DNA from: an uncultured Clostridia bacterium
Lineage (GTDB): Bacteria > Bacillota > Clostridia > Christensenellales > DTU072
Direction of reading: 5' to 3'
Length of the DNA: 64,000 bases
Assembly (NCBI GenBank): GCA_946621465.1
Contig: CAMOOO010000007.1
Coordinates: forward strand, 44,649 to 108,648
Shown here: positions 51,862 to 59,522 of the stretch, piece by piece
Layout: each line of letters starts with the position of its first letter
How positions within the stretch are numbered: position 1 is the stretch's first letter
The notes under the pieces: model-generated
What the model was told of the DNA's origin: nothing
The model's input: the letters and a program-made list of their open reading frames with translations, nothing else
Databases searched by the model: none
Program-made: the position numbers and the translations under genes

Positions 51862-53022
51862 TCAATAGTATTTTTCCATTAGTATCGGCTTTACGCTCTC
51901 CGTCAAGCCCAGTTCGTGTATGAAAGTCAAAACGGTATACCTGTCGCGGACGGTATATGCCTTTTCTATCATTTCTTCCATCGTTTCCCGACGCACGCCC
52001 AGCGCGGAAAACCTGGTTGGGCAGCCCATTTTCTCCAGCATCTCTTTGATGGAATCGATCTTCGGGAGTTCATCGACCAATTCCCATATTCTTTCTCTTT
52101 GAGGAATACCAACGTCACAGGAGCGCAAGTAATTATATAGCTCCATTGATACAAGCGTCCCGATGGCAACTTTTAGTCCGTGCATGGGTATTTTCTCCCC
52201 CCGTCGAACGAAATCCATCTCCAAAAAATGGGACTGGTGATGCTCGCTACCGCTCGCCGGACGGGAGTTTCCGCATATTGCCATAGAAGTCCCTGCCGTA
52301 ATAAGGGCGTTCATCAGTTTGCATACGGCGTCTCCATCGTACTTTGTCAAGGCTTCAAAATCCCCCACACAGTCAGACAGTGCCATCTCCATCAGTTCAA
52401 AAGCCTGATTATTGATGGGCTCGCCGTTCAGAATATTCGATAATCTCCAATCGGTTAAACAGGTATATTTCCCGATGATATCGCCGAATCCTGCCGCCGT
52501 CATCCGTTTCGGTGCCTTCTTGATAATATCAGGATCAATGAGGATATCTTCCGGCGTATGCACCGTATCGGTGACTTTCATACCGCCACGCATCAACGCC
52601 GCGCCTTTGGAACAATACCCGTCCATACTCGCCGCCGTTGCCAGAACGCCGCACGGCACCCCAAGCCTGGTCGAAACGGACTTCGTCATGTCGTTCAACG
52701 TGCCGCTCCCAACCGCTAAAAGGTACTCGCTCCCTTTGGCTTTTTCATAGCCAAAATCGCATTTATCTTCCGTCGGCACAAGTTCCACGTCCGGATAGTA
52801 TACCTCCGTCACATGGCATCCTCGCCCCTTCAGTTGCTCTATCATTTCACGCGCATACGGTTTGGTATTTACGTCGAAAAGAACGGCGATACGTTTCCCC
52901 TTCACCTTCTCGAAAAAGGCCTGAAATCCCGTACGATTTTTGTATTCAACGTTGAAAAGTTCGGTCAAATTCTCGCCCTGTCCTTTCGTCACATTCACCA
53001 TGCCGCAATTTTCCTCTTTCAT
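51862..53022 (-). CDS. sn-Glycerol-1-phosphate dehydrogenase family protein, second copy
   Basis: 386 aa from ATG 53022 (a TTG two codons earlier is less likely). NAD-binding AVGSGTLNDMTKSVS; AASMDGYCSKGAA; metal Asp in GFGDIIGKYTCLTDWR; metal His residues in GSEHHQSHFLE and PMHGLKVAIG. It is diverged from the copy at 13154 but has all the same landmarks. Catalyses DHAP/glycerol-1-phosphate interconversion by family. Confidence 0.85.
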   Translation of the reverse strand: MKEENCGMVNVTKGQGENLTELFNVEYKNRTGFQAFFEKVKGKRIAVLFDVNTKPYAREMIEQLKGRGCHVTEVYYPDVELVPTEDKCDFGYEKAKGSEYLLAVGSGTLNDMTKSVSTRLGVPCGVLATAASMDGYCSKGAALMRGGMKVTDTVHTPEDILIDPDIIKKAPKRMTAAGFGDIIGKYTCLTDWRLSNILNGEPINNQAFELMEMALSDCVGDFEALTKYDGDAVCKLMNALITAGTSMAICGNSRPASGSEHHQSHFLEMDFVRRGEKIPMHGLKVAIGTLVSMELYNYLRSCDVGIPQRERIWELVDELPKIDSIKEMLEKMGCPTRFSALGVRRETMEEMIEKAYTVRDRYTVLTFIHELGLTESVKPILMEKYY

Positions 53023-53046
53023 TGCCAAAAATACCCTTATTTATAT

Positions 53047-53364
53047 TTAGATTTTTTCATTTTCAGCGTTCGGAAGACGCTTTGCCCAGATGCTCACAGA
53101 GTAGCGAATAGGCTGTTTTCTCGTCTTCTCCAACCATATCCATTCGTAACCGCTGCACCTTCCGATCGAGGCAAACAACCAGTATCTTCCTCTGTCAACT
53201 TCGTCGCATTCCGCGTCACAGGCCTTAGCTATCATTTGCAGATCCGTTCCTTTTACCGGCCGAAAAAATCTCGTGTTACGGAACCCGGCTTTCTTGATTT
53301 TTTTCTCCAACTCACGCTTGCTTTTACTGCTCGCGAGCATACTCTGCAATTGTTCCTTTTCCAT
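53047..53364 (-). CDS. Small basic protein of unknown function
   Basis: 105 aa from ATG 53364 (AGGAG 9 nt upstream). A helical basic start (KSKRELEKKIKKAGF) is followed by a beta-rich part with three Cys and many aromatic residues (GRYWLFASIGRCSGYEWIWLEKTRK). No family recognised. It lies 24 nt upstream of the second dehydrogenase gene. Confidence 0.5.
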   Translation of the reverse strand: MEKEQLQSMLASSKSKRELEKKIKKAGFRNTRFFRPVKGTDLQMIAKACDAECDEVDRGRYWLFASIGRCSGYEWIWLEKTRKQPIRYSVSIWAKRLPNAENEKI

Positions 53365-53465
53365 TTGTTCGCTCTCCTGATTTCTAACGATATTCATTCT
53401 AACACAGATTCAAAAAGAAGGCAATAAACCCCGGCAAATTATCCTCATTTCTTTTTAAAATAAAA

Positions 53466-53490
53466 AGGTGTTCCGATTATCGAAACACCT
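53466..53490 (-). terminator. Terminator of the phosphoesterase lipoprotein gene
   Basis: AGGTGTTCCG and CGAAACACCT pair (one wobble) around ATTAT; on the minus strand TTTTTA follows. It lies 41 nt past the stop at 53531 and separates that gene from the next minus-strand genes. Confidence 0.8.
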
Positions 53491-53530
53491 CCTAAAAGCT
53501 CAATTAAAGGCTGATGCGTAAAACGCCTTA

Positions 53531-54535
53531 TCAATACTCCTCTGAAATTTTATAATTACGAGAAACAAGGCTCCGCCGAATATTCTGTTGTGTGACTTTG
53601 CCGTCCGATTTAACGTTAATGACCAATCCACCTCTCGACGGAATATAAAACACGTGACGCATCGTTTCATTATAACTGAACCGAATTCCGCCCCATTCCA
53701 CAGCGTAGTTGTTTTTATGTTCATGTCCGCAATAATAAGCGCTCGTACTCCCCAGCTCGCATATGGTTTCATACAATTCGTCGTCCGTTCCGTCCGGACA
53801 CTCTTTTTCTCTTCTTTTCCCGTGAATGATCGTCTTATTCTTCGACGCGGTATCATACGCCTCTTTGTATTCTTTCATCGGAATATGTGCAAACATGATG
53901 GACGGAACCACCTTGTTAGGGTCACCATTTACTTCCGTCGCAATCTCTGCAACAGAGCGACGATACCAGTCGATCTGCGATGATTCAACGTGATGAGTGC
54001 CGTCTACCGGACCGCTCGTGTCTATAGTAAAGATGGTCTGTATGACATTCCCATTCTTGTCCGTAACGTTAAAATACTGATTACCATACCCGTAGACATC
54101 CTCGTCACCCTTACAGAACTGACAATACTCCAAGCTCTCCAAATAATCGGCAATATCTTCTTTAGTCCAGTTCTTTCCCGACGCATCATGATTCGCGAAC
54201 GTAAACGTCCAGGGAATACGATAGGACTCCATCTTCTCGGCAAATCTCTGAAAAGCAACGTCGTTCTCATCAATGTGTGTCAGATCGCCTGCCATAATAA
54301 CGAAGTCGGGAGAAGCCATTCCCACCAAATCATCCATCGTCCGGAACAACCTCTTATAATAGCCCTCTTTGTTCTCAATATGCGTATCCGAAAGCATCAG
54401 AATGACAAACTCCGTATCATCACTGCGCTTTACAACTTTATCCTTCTCACTGCACCCCGCAAGCGTGCCTACCACGCCGAACAAAAGTGCAACAACACAC
54501 AAAAGAGATATTACTCTCCCACCTTTTTTACGCAT
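53531..54535 (-). CDS. Calcineurin-like metallophosphoesterase lipoprotein
   Basis: 334 aa. Lipoprotein signal ending LAGC. Phosphoesterase motifs: LMLSDTHIEN, IMAGDLTHID, TFANHDASGKNW (where others have GNHD), MFAHIPMKEY and YYCGHEHKNN. The order fits PhoD/Icc-like purple-acid-type enzymes on the outer face of the membrane. Similar in plan to the lipoprotein at 15192 but not a close copy. Confidence 0.85.
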   Translation of the reverse strand: MRKKGGRVISLLCVVALLFGVVGTLAGCSEKDKVVKRSDDTEFVILMLSDTHIENKEGYYKRLFRTMDDLVGMASPDFVIMAGDLTHIDENDVAFQRFAEKMESYRIPWTFTFANHDASGKNWTKEDIADYLESLEYCQFCKGDEDVYGYGNQYFNVTDKNGNVIQTIFTIDTSGPVDGTHHVESSQIDWYRRSVAEIATEVNGDPNKVVPSIMFAHIPMKEYKEAYDTASKNKTIIHGKRREKECPDGTDDELYETICELGSTSAYYCGHEHKNNYAVEWGGIRFSYNETMRHVFYIPSRGGLVINVKSDGKVTQQNIRRSLVSRNYKISEEY

Positions 54536-54772
54536 CCCTTACCTCCAAAAAAATTCTTTATTCCACTTCCTATCATACAATAAACAAGTCATACGGTCAA
54601 CAGTCATCTAATTACTGAATTTCAACGTACCTATCAACTGCATAAATATTTGCTAATATTCAAAATTATGATTGTTGTACAATATAATTTCAACGCCGCT
54701 TTGCCCCAAAAGCGCGGCTTTCGGGGCCCCGATATGTTAACCGCGCCTTCGTTCTCCATAGTAGTAATAATC

Positions 54773-54808
54773 AAAAAGGGTACCGTAATTACTTACGATA
54801 CCTTTTTT
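54773..54808. terminator. Bidirectional terminator-like hairpin after the sirtuin operon
   Basis: AAAAAGGGTACCGTAA and TTACGATACCTTTTTT pair around TTAC, with A/T tracts on both sides. It lies 64 nt past the sirtuin stop. Upstream of it, 54697-54725 carries overlapping GC-rich inverted repeats (GCCGC...GCGGC and GCCCC...GGGGC) that cannot form at once. Confidence 0.7.
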
Positions 54809-54871
54809 GATGACTAACCCTTCCATTTTAGCTAACACTTTGCCCGTAATTATTTTCCCAAAATCAATATT

Positions 54872-55774
54872 TCACCTCTTTATGCTTTGTAAAAATTCGG
54901 CTATATCTGCATCTATACAAATAGATCTCTCTTGAATTTGGTCGGGGCAAATAGCCTCGCCGTAGTTGATGCAAATATAGGTTGCATTCTCATTCGCATA
55001 GGTCATGCGCCAAAACGGGTACTTGATAATAGCCGGAGTGTTTCCACCTACGCCAAGTTCGAGAAGGACAATCTTTTTATCGGCGTATTTATTCACAAAA
55101 CCATAGTATCGTTCGCTTGCCTTGTGCCAACCTTCATCTTCGACAAAGGTATCATCCGAGCGGAGATTCATTGTCACCGCCCCATTTGTTATCGGACATC
55201 GCGGTATCAGTTCGGTAGGGATGCTCATTGAAATTTTTTTGTCTTCCGGCACGGTAAACACGCCTTTTTCGTCACGTACAAAGCCTTGCGCCGCCATAGC
55301 TTTCATCGTCCATTCTTCGTTGTCAAACGTCTTTTTTATTTTCGGATTCGTACTTTGGAACAACCCGTAATCGCCCTGTGTATAAAACAAACGCTTTTTA
55401 TCAAATCCCGCTCGTTGGAATTGATGATCGACATTGGTCGTCAAAACGAAATACTCCTTGTTTTTGACAAGGGAAAGCACTTTATAATAAACGGGTTTCG
55501 GCGCGTCGATGTACCTATTAAAATAGATATGTCTTGCCCACCACGCCCAACGAGTTTCTTCGTCGGGAAAAGGGTAAAAACCACCCGAATATATATCACG
55601 GATACCGTATTTTTCAGCAAAGTCGAAGAAAAACCTCTCAAAACGTTCTCCGCTATACGTCAGTCCTGCGGCGGTGGATAATCCCGCGCCTGCGCCGATC
55701 AGGATAGCGTCTGCTTTGCCTATCGTTTCTTCTATTTTTTCAATCTCTTTCGAGTAATCTTTGGTAGATCTCAT
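54872..55774 (-). CDS. Class M sirtuin (SirTM), protein ADP-ribosyltransferase
   Basis: 300 aa. NAD-binding LIGAGAGLSTAAGLTYSG; TTNVDHQFQRAGF; the usual catalytic His is replaced by Gln in YTQGDYGLFQ, as in SirTM proteins. CPITNGAVTMNLRSDD lies where zinc-binding Cys would be, and LGVGGNTPAIIKYPF follows. SirTMs attach ADP-ribose to proteins, classically a lipoylated GcvH-like carrier. The gene overlaps the macrodomain gene by 35 nt. Confidence 0.9.
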   Translation of the reverse strand: MRSTKDYSKEIEKIEETIGKADAILIGAGAGLSTAAGLTYSGERFERFFFDFAEKYGIRDIYSGGFYPFPDEETRWAWWARHIYFNRYIDAPKPVYYKVLSLVKNKEYFVLTTNVDHQFQRAGFDKKRLFYTQGDYGLFQSTNPKIKKTFDNEEWTMKAMAAQGFVRDEKGVFTVPEDKKISMSIPTELIPRCPITNGAVTMNLRSDDTFVEDEGWHKASERYYGFVNKYADKKIVLLELGVGGNTPAIIKYPFWRMTYANENATYICINYGEAICPDQIQERSICIDADIAEFLQSIKR

Positions 55775-56483
55775 AGTCTCTCTCCGTAAACACGTTGAAA
55801 ACGACTTTCTTGACGTGCGTGTTTTGTGTGTTTAAATACTCTTTGACCGTGCGAATGGCAATGGTCGTCGCCTTTTCTATCGGATATCCAAATACACCAG
55901 TGGAAAGGCAGCAAAACACAATAGAATTAAGCCCCATTTCGTCCGCTTTTTTCAGACACGAACGGTAGCAAGACGCAAGATCCACCTCATCTTGTTTCTT
56001 CCCCGAATAAATGGGACCGACGGTATGAAAAATATATTTGCTGGGAAGGTTATACGCGCTTGTTACTTTGCAATCTCCGTTTGGTTCGTCGTGACCTTGC
56101 GCCGCCATTATTTTCATCATATCCCGTCTGACCTGCAAGCCTGCGAAAGAGTGAATCGCATTGTCTATACAGTGATGTCCCGGCACGAAACAACCGAGCA
56201 TTTTGTTGTTGCACGCATTGACGATAGCGTCTGCTTTTAACAAAGTGATGTCACCCTTATAGAGGGTGATCCCGTCCGCAAAAAAGGATACGTCCGTGAT
56301 CTCTTTGCGCGATAAGATATCTTTAAGAACGTTATCTTGCCTTTTATAAAACTCCTCGGACAGCTCATAGGGCATCGTAATATTCTGGAGAGCACGAAAA
56401 AGCGCCTCGTCCATCATATTTGGCAAAGTGTCGATCTCATTATATTTTTTCAAATATTCAATACACCACTTTATATCAGTCAT
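55740..56483 (-). CDS. Zinc-containing macrodomain ADP-ribosyl hydrolase
   Basis: 247 aa from ATG 56483. An ~85-residue N-terminal region is followed by a macrodomain: LKADAIVNACNNKMLGCFVPGHHCIDNAIHSFAG contains the Cys/His zinc site of the SirTM-linked subclass, then IFHTVGPIY and CCLSTGVFGYP for ADP-ribose. It removes the ADP-ribose that the sirtuin adds. Overlaps the PNPOx gene by 8 nt and the sirtuin by 35 nt. Confidence 0.9.
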   Translation of the reverse strand: MTDIKWCIEYLKKYNEIDTLPNMMDEALFRALQNITMPYELSEEFYKRQDNVLKDILSRKEITDVSFFADGITLYKGDITLLKADAIVNACNNKMLGCFVPGHHCIDNAIHSFAGLQVRRDMMKIMAAQGHDEPNGDCKVTSAYNLPSKYIFHTVGPIYSGKKQDEVDLASCYRSCLKKADEMGLNSIVFCCLSTGVFGYPIEKATTIAIRTVKEYLNTQNTHVKKVVFNVFTERDYEIYQRLLERD

Positions 56484-56889
56484 ATTCTTTAATCTCTTCG
56501 GGTGCGGCATAGAAGTTATACTTCAATGCTTTGATTTCGGTCAAACGATAGGTAACAAACCTGCCGTCGCCCGCCTTATATAATTGTTTGGGTCCCGTCG
56601 GATCATCCAATATGGCTTGCTGAACTTCTGTTCTGTTATCTTCCTTAACGATTGCCGTTACCCGTAGCCACGTTCCGCCGTCGTACATACCGCAAAGTTC
56701 GATTTTAGGATTTTTCGACAGTTGCTTATATATCTCTTTATGATTTCCGCAACAGATATATGCGTTCCCTTCAAACTCCACTACCGAAGAAAACGGACGA
56801 ACTCTCGGTTGATCGCCTTCAACGGTGGCGATATAAAACACTTTGATCTTTTTTAATTCTTCAACAATTCTGTTCATATCCAGCCTCAT
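56476..56889 (-). CDS. Pyridoxamine-5'-phosphate-oxidase-like flavin protein
   Basis: 137 aa split-barrel protein: IKVFYIATVEGDQPRVRPFS, AYICCGNHKEIYKQLSKNP and MYDGGTWLRVTAIV. Such proteins bind FMN, heme or F420 and reduce small molecules. The start overlaps the Rrf2 stop (ATGA); ATG 56877, with GAGG 7 nt upstream, is a good alternative. Position in the sirtuin operon suggests a redox stress role. Confidence 0.8.
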   Translation of the reverse strand: MRLDMNRIVEELKKIKVFYIATVEGDQPRVRPFSSVVEFEGNAYICCGNHKEIYKQLSKNPKIELCGMYDGGTWLRVTAIVKEDNRTEVQQAILDDPTGPKQLYKAGDGRFVTYRLTEIKALKYNFYAAPEEIKEYD

Positions 56890-57323
56890 TTTACGTTCAT
56901 TTCTTTTTTAATATCGGCATACACATCTCCGACGGAAATGTTTCTCATTTCATTTTCCATACAGACTTGTATATCCTCAAGCCGCTTATCCATAGCCTTG
57001 TGGATATTTTTACCTACCGGGCAATCTGTATTAGGTTTTTCATGAAAATGAAACAGTCCGTTCTCTTCCACGCAATCTATCGCTTTATAGATATCGTAAA
57101 AGGAAATCTCGTCAATAGGTTTTGCGAGTGCTATACCCGTTTTGCCTTGACTGATTTCTATAAGTCCCGCTTCTTTTAATTCGGTCATTATCGTACGGAT
57201 AAGGACGGGATTTGCGCCCACGCTTCCCGCAAGAAAAGAGCTCGTTACGTTATATTCGTTTTTGAAATATTCCAAAGCAGCAATGATATGAACGCCGATA
57301 GTAAACTTACTCGTTATTTGCAT
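56886..57323 (-). CDS. Rrf2-family transcriptional regulator (YwnA-like)
   Basis: 145 aa. Winged HTH at the N-terminus: TIGVHIIAALEYF, SSFLAGSVGANPVLIRTIMTELKEAGLIEI, GKTGIALAKP. Two Cys remain in the sensor region (AIDCVEENG, NTDCPVGKNIH), fewer than the three of Fe-S Rrf2 members, so it may sense thiol oxidation. First gene of the PNPOx-macrodomain-sirtuin operon, which it likely controls. Confidence 0.85.
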   Translation of the reverse strand: MQITSKFTIGVHIIAALEYFKNEYNVTSSFLAGSVGANPVLIRTIMTELKEAGLIEISQGKTGIALAKPIDEISFYDIYKAIDCVEENGLFHFHEKPNTDCPVGKNIHKAMDKRLEDIQVCMENEMRNISVGDVYADIKKEMNVK

Positions 57324-57390
57324 AAAAACACCTCCATCATAGATAGTATATCACAAAATGACGTGGGTGTCATCAGCTTGATTACAAGTT

Positions 57391-58161
57391 TTAGAACTTT
57401 CCGTTCTGATTTGCCCATTTTTCTTTCGGCATCGTTTCTTCCATTACATCCCAATGCTCTGCGATAAAACCGTTTTCAACACGGAACAGGTCGTAATATA
57501 CGGTAGGCTTGCCACCGAAAGTTCCTTCACTCATACCGAGAGCGTAATCCCCGCAAGCGAGGACCTTGAAAGTTCTGTTATAAACCATTGTAATACCCGC
57601 TTTTGCCATTTCGCCGAGTGCTGCGCCGAGTCCGGAAAGTCCGTCGGCGATAGCGATATTGTGTTGAATATACTTGTCTCCGTCGTAATAAGACGTAAGG
57701 TTTTCAGGGTGTTCGCCACGTAAAACGTCTCCGATAAATCCCGCCACGATTACTCTCGTTTTCTCGGTATTTCCGTTGGGAACGATATTCGTGTCTCCGT
57801 CAATCTGCGTGTGTCCGCTCGGATTTGCGTGGGCTTTTGCTTGCGAATTATCCCAATGTTCTGTGATAAGTCCGTTTTCAAAACGGAAAACGTCGAAATT
57901 AACTACTTCCCCTGCGCCCGCAAAATTATATACAACCTGCAACGCAACAAAGTCGCCGTCTTCAAACTCTCTTATAACGTTGACCGTAGTTTTTACGGGC
58001 GCTTGCTGCAAACCTGCAACGGCGGCGATAAACGCGTCTCTACCGTCTGCAAACGCCAAGTTGTGCTGCGTGTACTTCGGGGCAAGCAAGCTATCCGCCA
58101 ATGCAAGATCTCCCGAATTGAATGTTCCGATAAGTGCTTTTGCTTTTTCAATATTCGTCAT
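57391..58161 (-). CDS. Tandem SnoaL/NTF2-like protein
   Basis: 256 aa from ATG 58161 (GGAGGA upstream). Two related NTF2-fold halves: residues ~1-110 (YTQHNLAFADGRDAFIAAV, FDVFRFENGLITEHWDNSQ) and ~130-250 (YIQHNIAIADGLSGLGAAL, YDLFRVENGFIAEHWDVME). Relatives include polyketide-cyclase-like and isomerase-like proteins induced by stress. No catalytic assignment can be made. The promoter carries a perfect 13-bp palindrome. Confidence 0.85.
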   Translation of the reverse strand: MTNIEKAKALIGTFNSGDLALADSLLAPKYTQHNLAFADGRDAFIAAVAGLQQAPVKTTVNVIREFEDGDFVALQVVYNFAGAGEVVNFDVFRFENGLITEHWDNSQAKAHANPSGHTQIDGDTNIVPNGNTEKTRVIVAGFIGDVLRGEHPENLTSYYDGDKYIQHNIAIADGLSGLGAALGEMAKAGITMVYNRTFKVLACGDYALGMSEGTFGGKPTVYYDLFRVENGFIAEHWDVMEETMPKEKWANQNGKF

Positions 58162-58213
58162 TTTTGTATTCCTCCAAAAAAATATTTTCCTGCGATCTCT
58201 CAATCGTACTTGT

Positions 58214-58242
58214 ATAGTATCACATTACAAGTTACTTGTCAA
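58214..58242 (-). promoter_or_regulatory. Promoter with overlapping operator for the SnoaL gene
   Basis: Minus strand TTGACA (58237-58242), 17-nt spacer, TACTAT (58214-58219). The palindrome ACAAGT-T-ACTTGT (58227-58239) lies in the spacer and over part of the -35, and another ACTTGT half-site is at 58208-58213. A repressor bound here would block polymerase. The size fits HxlR/MarR-like regulators. Confidence 0.7.
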
Positions 58243-58282
58243 GAGTTTTATTACAGGTTTTTATCATTTTTCTTATTGAACA

Positions 58283-58464
58283 CAAAAAGGACTTGGTATT
58301 AATCCAAATCCTTATTTGTTGACAGCTTGACAGTTCAATCACCATCAAATTTTATTTTCTCATAAAAACTATCGCGGTTCCACAAAAATTTCCAAACATC
58401 TATGAGAAATAAAGTTCCTTGTTAACAATTTATCAAGATATATAATAATTGAGTATTTTGGGTT
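58283..58464 (-). ncRNA. Candidate small RNA with own promoter and terminator
   Basis: A minus-strand promoter TTGTTG (58494-58499), 17-nt spacer, TATAAT (58471-58476) points into a stretch with no ORF. The stretch has a long inverted repeat (TTTATTTTCTCATA near 58350 with TATGAGAAATAAA near 58400) and ends at the intrinsic hairpin 58287-58313. The SnoaL gene has its own promoter after this point. Length would be about 180 nt. No known RNA family recognised. Confidence 0.35.
58287..58313 (-). terminator. Intrinsic terminator upstream of the SnoaL promoter
   Basis: AAGGACTTGG and CCAAATCCTT pair with one wobble around a 7-nt loop; the minus-strand transcript continues with TTTTTG. It would stop transcription coming from 58470 before the SnoaL promoter. 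Confidence 0.7.
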
Positions 58465-58594
58465 TATTTCATTATAACAATCAAGCAAAAAGTCAACAAG
58501 ACTCAAAATGCATAAAATTCCATTTTGAGGTGTAAAACATTCCTAAAAACGGGAAAAATGCGAGAAAAACAAAGAATTAGCCTTAAATATACGG

Positions 58595-58623
58595 AAAAAG
58601 TCGACAATTTTTGTCGACTTTTT
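58595..58623. terminator. Perfect bidirectional terminator after the ABC operon
   Basis: AAAAAGTCGACAA and TTGTCGACTTTTT form a 13-bp stem around TTT, 107 nt past the permease stop at 58730. It is symmetric and can act on both strands. Confidence 0.8.
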
Positions 58624-58729
58624 TTCGCTGGCTTGCACTGCCGATTTAGCTAACACGTTTATTTTGGGAAAAGTATTTGTGATACTTAGCAACGAAATCC
58701 GATGCTGTTTATTATTGTCCTAAAATTGC

Positions 58730-59521
58730 TTATACCAAGCTCGTCTTGTTGAGTATTACGTTGCTTATCGCACCAAGACCTACTGCGAACAATCCGCCAC
58801 CCGCAAGCGCCATAATAACGTGAATGAAGTTTGCGTTGAGCGGTGTAATCATAGGTATCATCATAAACATAAACGCACCGCATCCGATAGAGAGAAGTAC
58901 CGAAAGCCAAGTCTTTTGTTTTGCGATAACCGAGAGCATAAAGAACAACGACGAGAATACCGCTACAAGGAAGATTTTAGAGAACAAGCAAGCTATAAGA
59001 TTGCCTGCATTGAAGCCTTCCATTGTGAAAGGAAGTCCGCCGATTACGCCACCGATCATAGCCCCGATAAAGAAAGCAAGTATCATTATCGCGCCGCCGA
59101 CAAAACATACAAGCGATTTAGAGAAAACATAGTCAACTTTCTTCGAGCGGACGGTAAACAAGTTTTTGGCATAGCCGCTCTTGAAATCGTCGGCAACGAA
59201 TAAACATACGAGTACGGCAAGCATAAAGTACATCAGATTCATGTTGCACATAGTCGTCAAGTCCATTGCCATAGCGTTACCGCCCGACACAGAGCTTATC
59301 GCCTGCCATACGTTCGTGAACATTCCCGCTGCTTCCGCGCCTGTCGTCGGATCAGGCTCTCCGCCCATGAACGAAGTCATTACCAAGATGAGAATGGGAA
59401 GCGCAAGACTTACACCCGCCATAATATAAACGAGCGGCATTGTGAACATTCTCTTGAAGTCCACTTTGAGCATCGTTTTAAGTCTTTTGCCGAAAGTATT
59501 TTTTTCAAACTTCGCTTCCAT
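58730..59521 (-). CDS. ABC-2-type permease subunit (pair 1)
   Basis: 263 aa with six hydrophobic spans (VYIMAGVSLALPILILVM, MYFMLAVLVCLFVADDF, AIMILAFFIGAMIGGVIGG and others). The loop VADDFKSGYAKNLFTVRSKKVDYVFSKSL is typical of bacitracin/lantibiotic-type ABC-2 permeases. It starts 1 nt from the ATPase stop. Its closest relative in the window is the permease at 60434. Confidence 0.85.
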   Translation of the reverse strand: MEAKFEKNTFGKRLKTMLKVDFKRMFTMPLVYIMAGVSLALPILILVMTSFMGGEPDPTTGAEAAGMFTNVWQAISSVSGGNAMAMDLTTMCNMNLMYFMLAVLVCLFVADDFKSGYAKNLFTVRSKKVDYVFSKSLVCFVGGAIMILAFFIGAMIGGVIGGLPFTMEGFNAGNLIACLFSKIFLVAVFSSLFFMLSVIAKQKTWLSVLLSIGCGAFMFMMIPMITPLNANFIHVIMALAGGGLFAVGLGAISNVILNKTSLV

Positions 59522-59522
59522 T

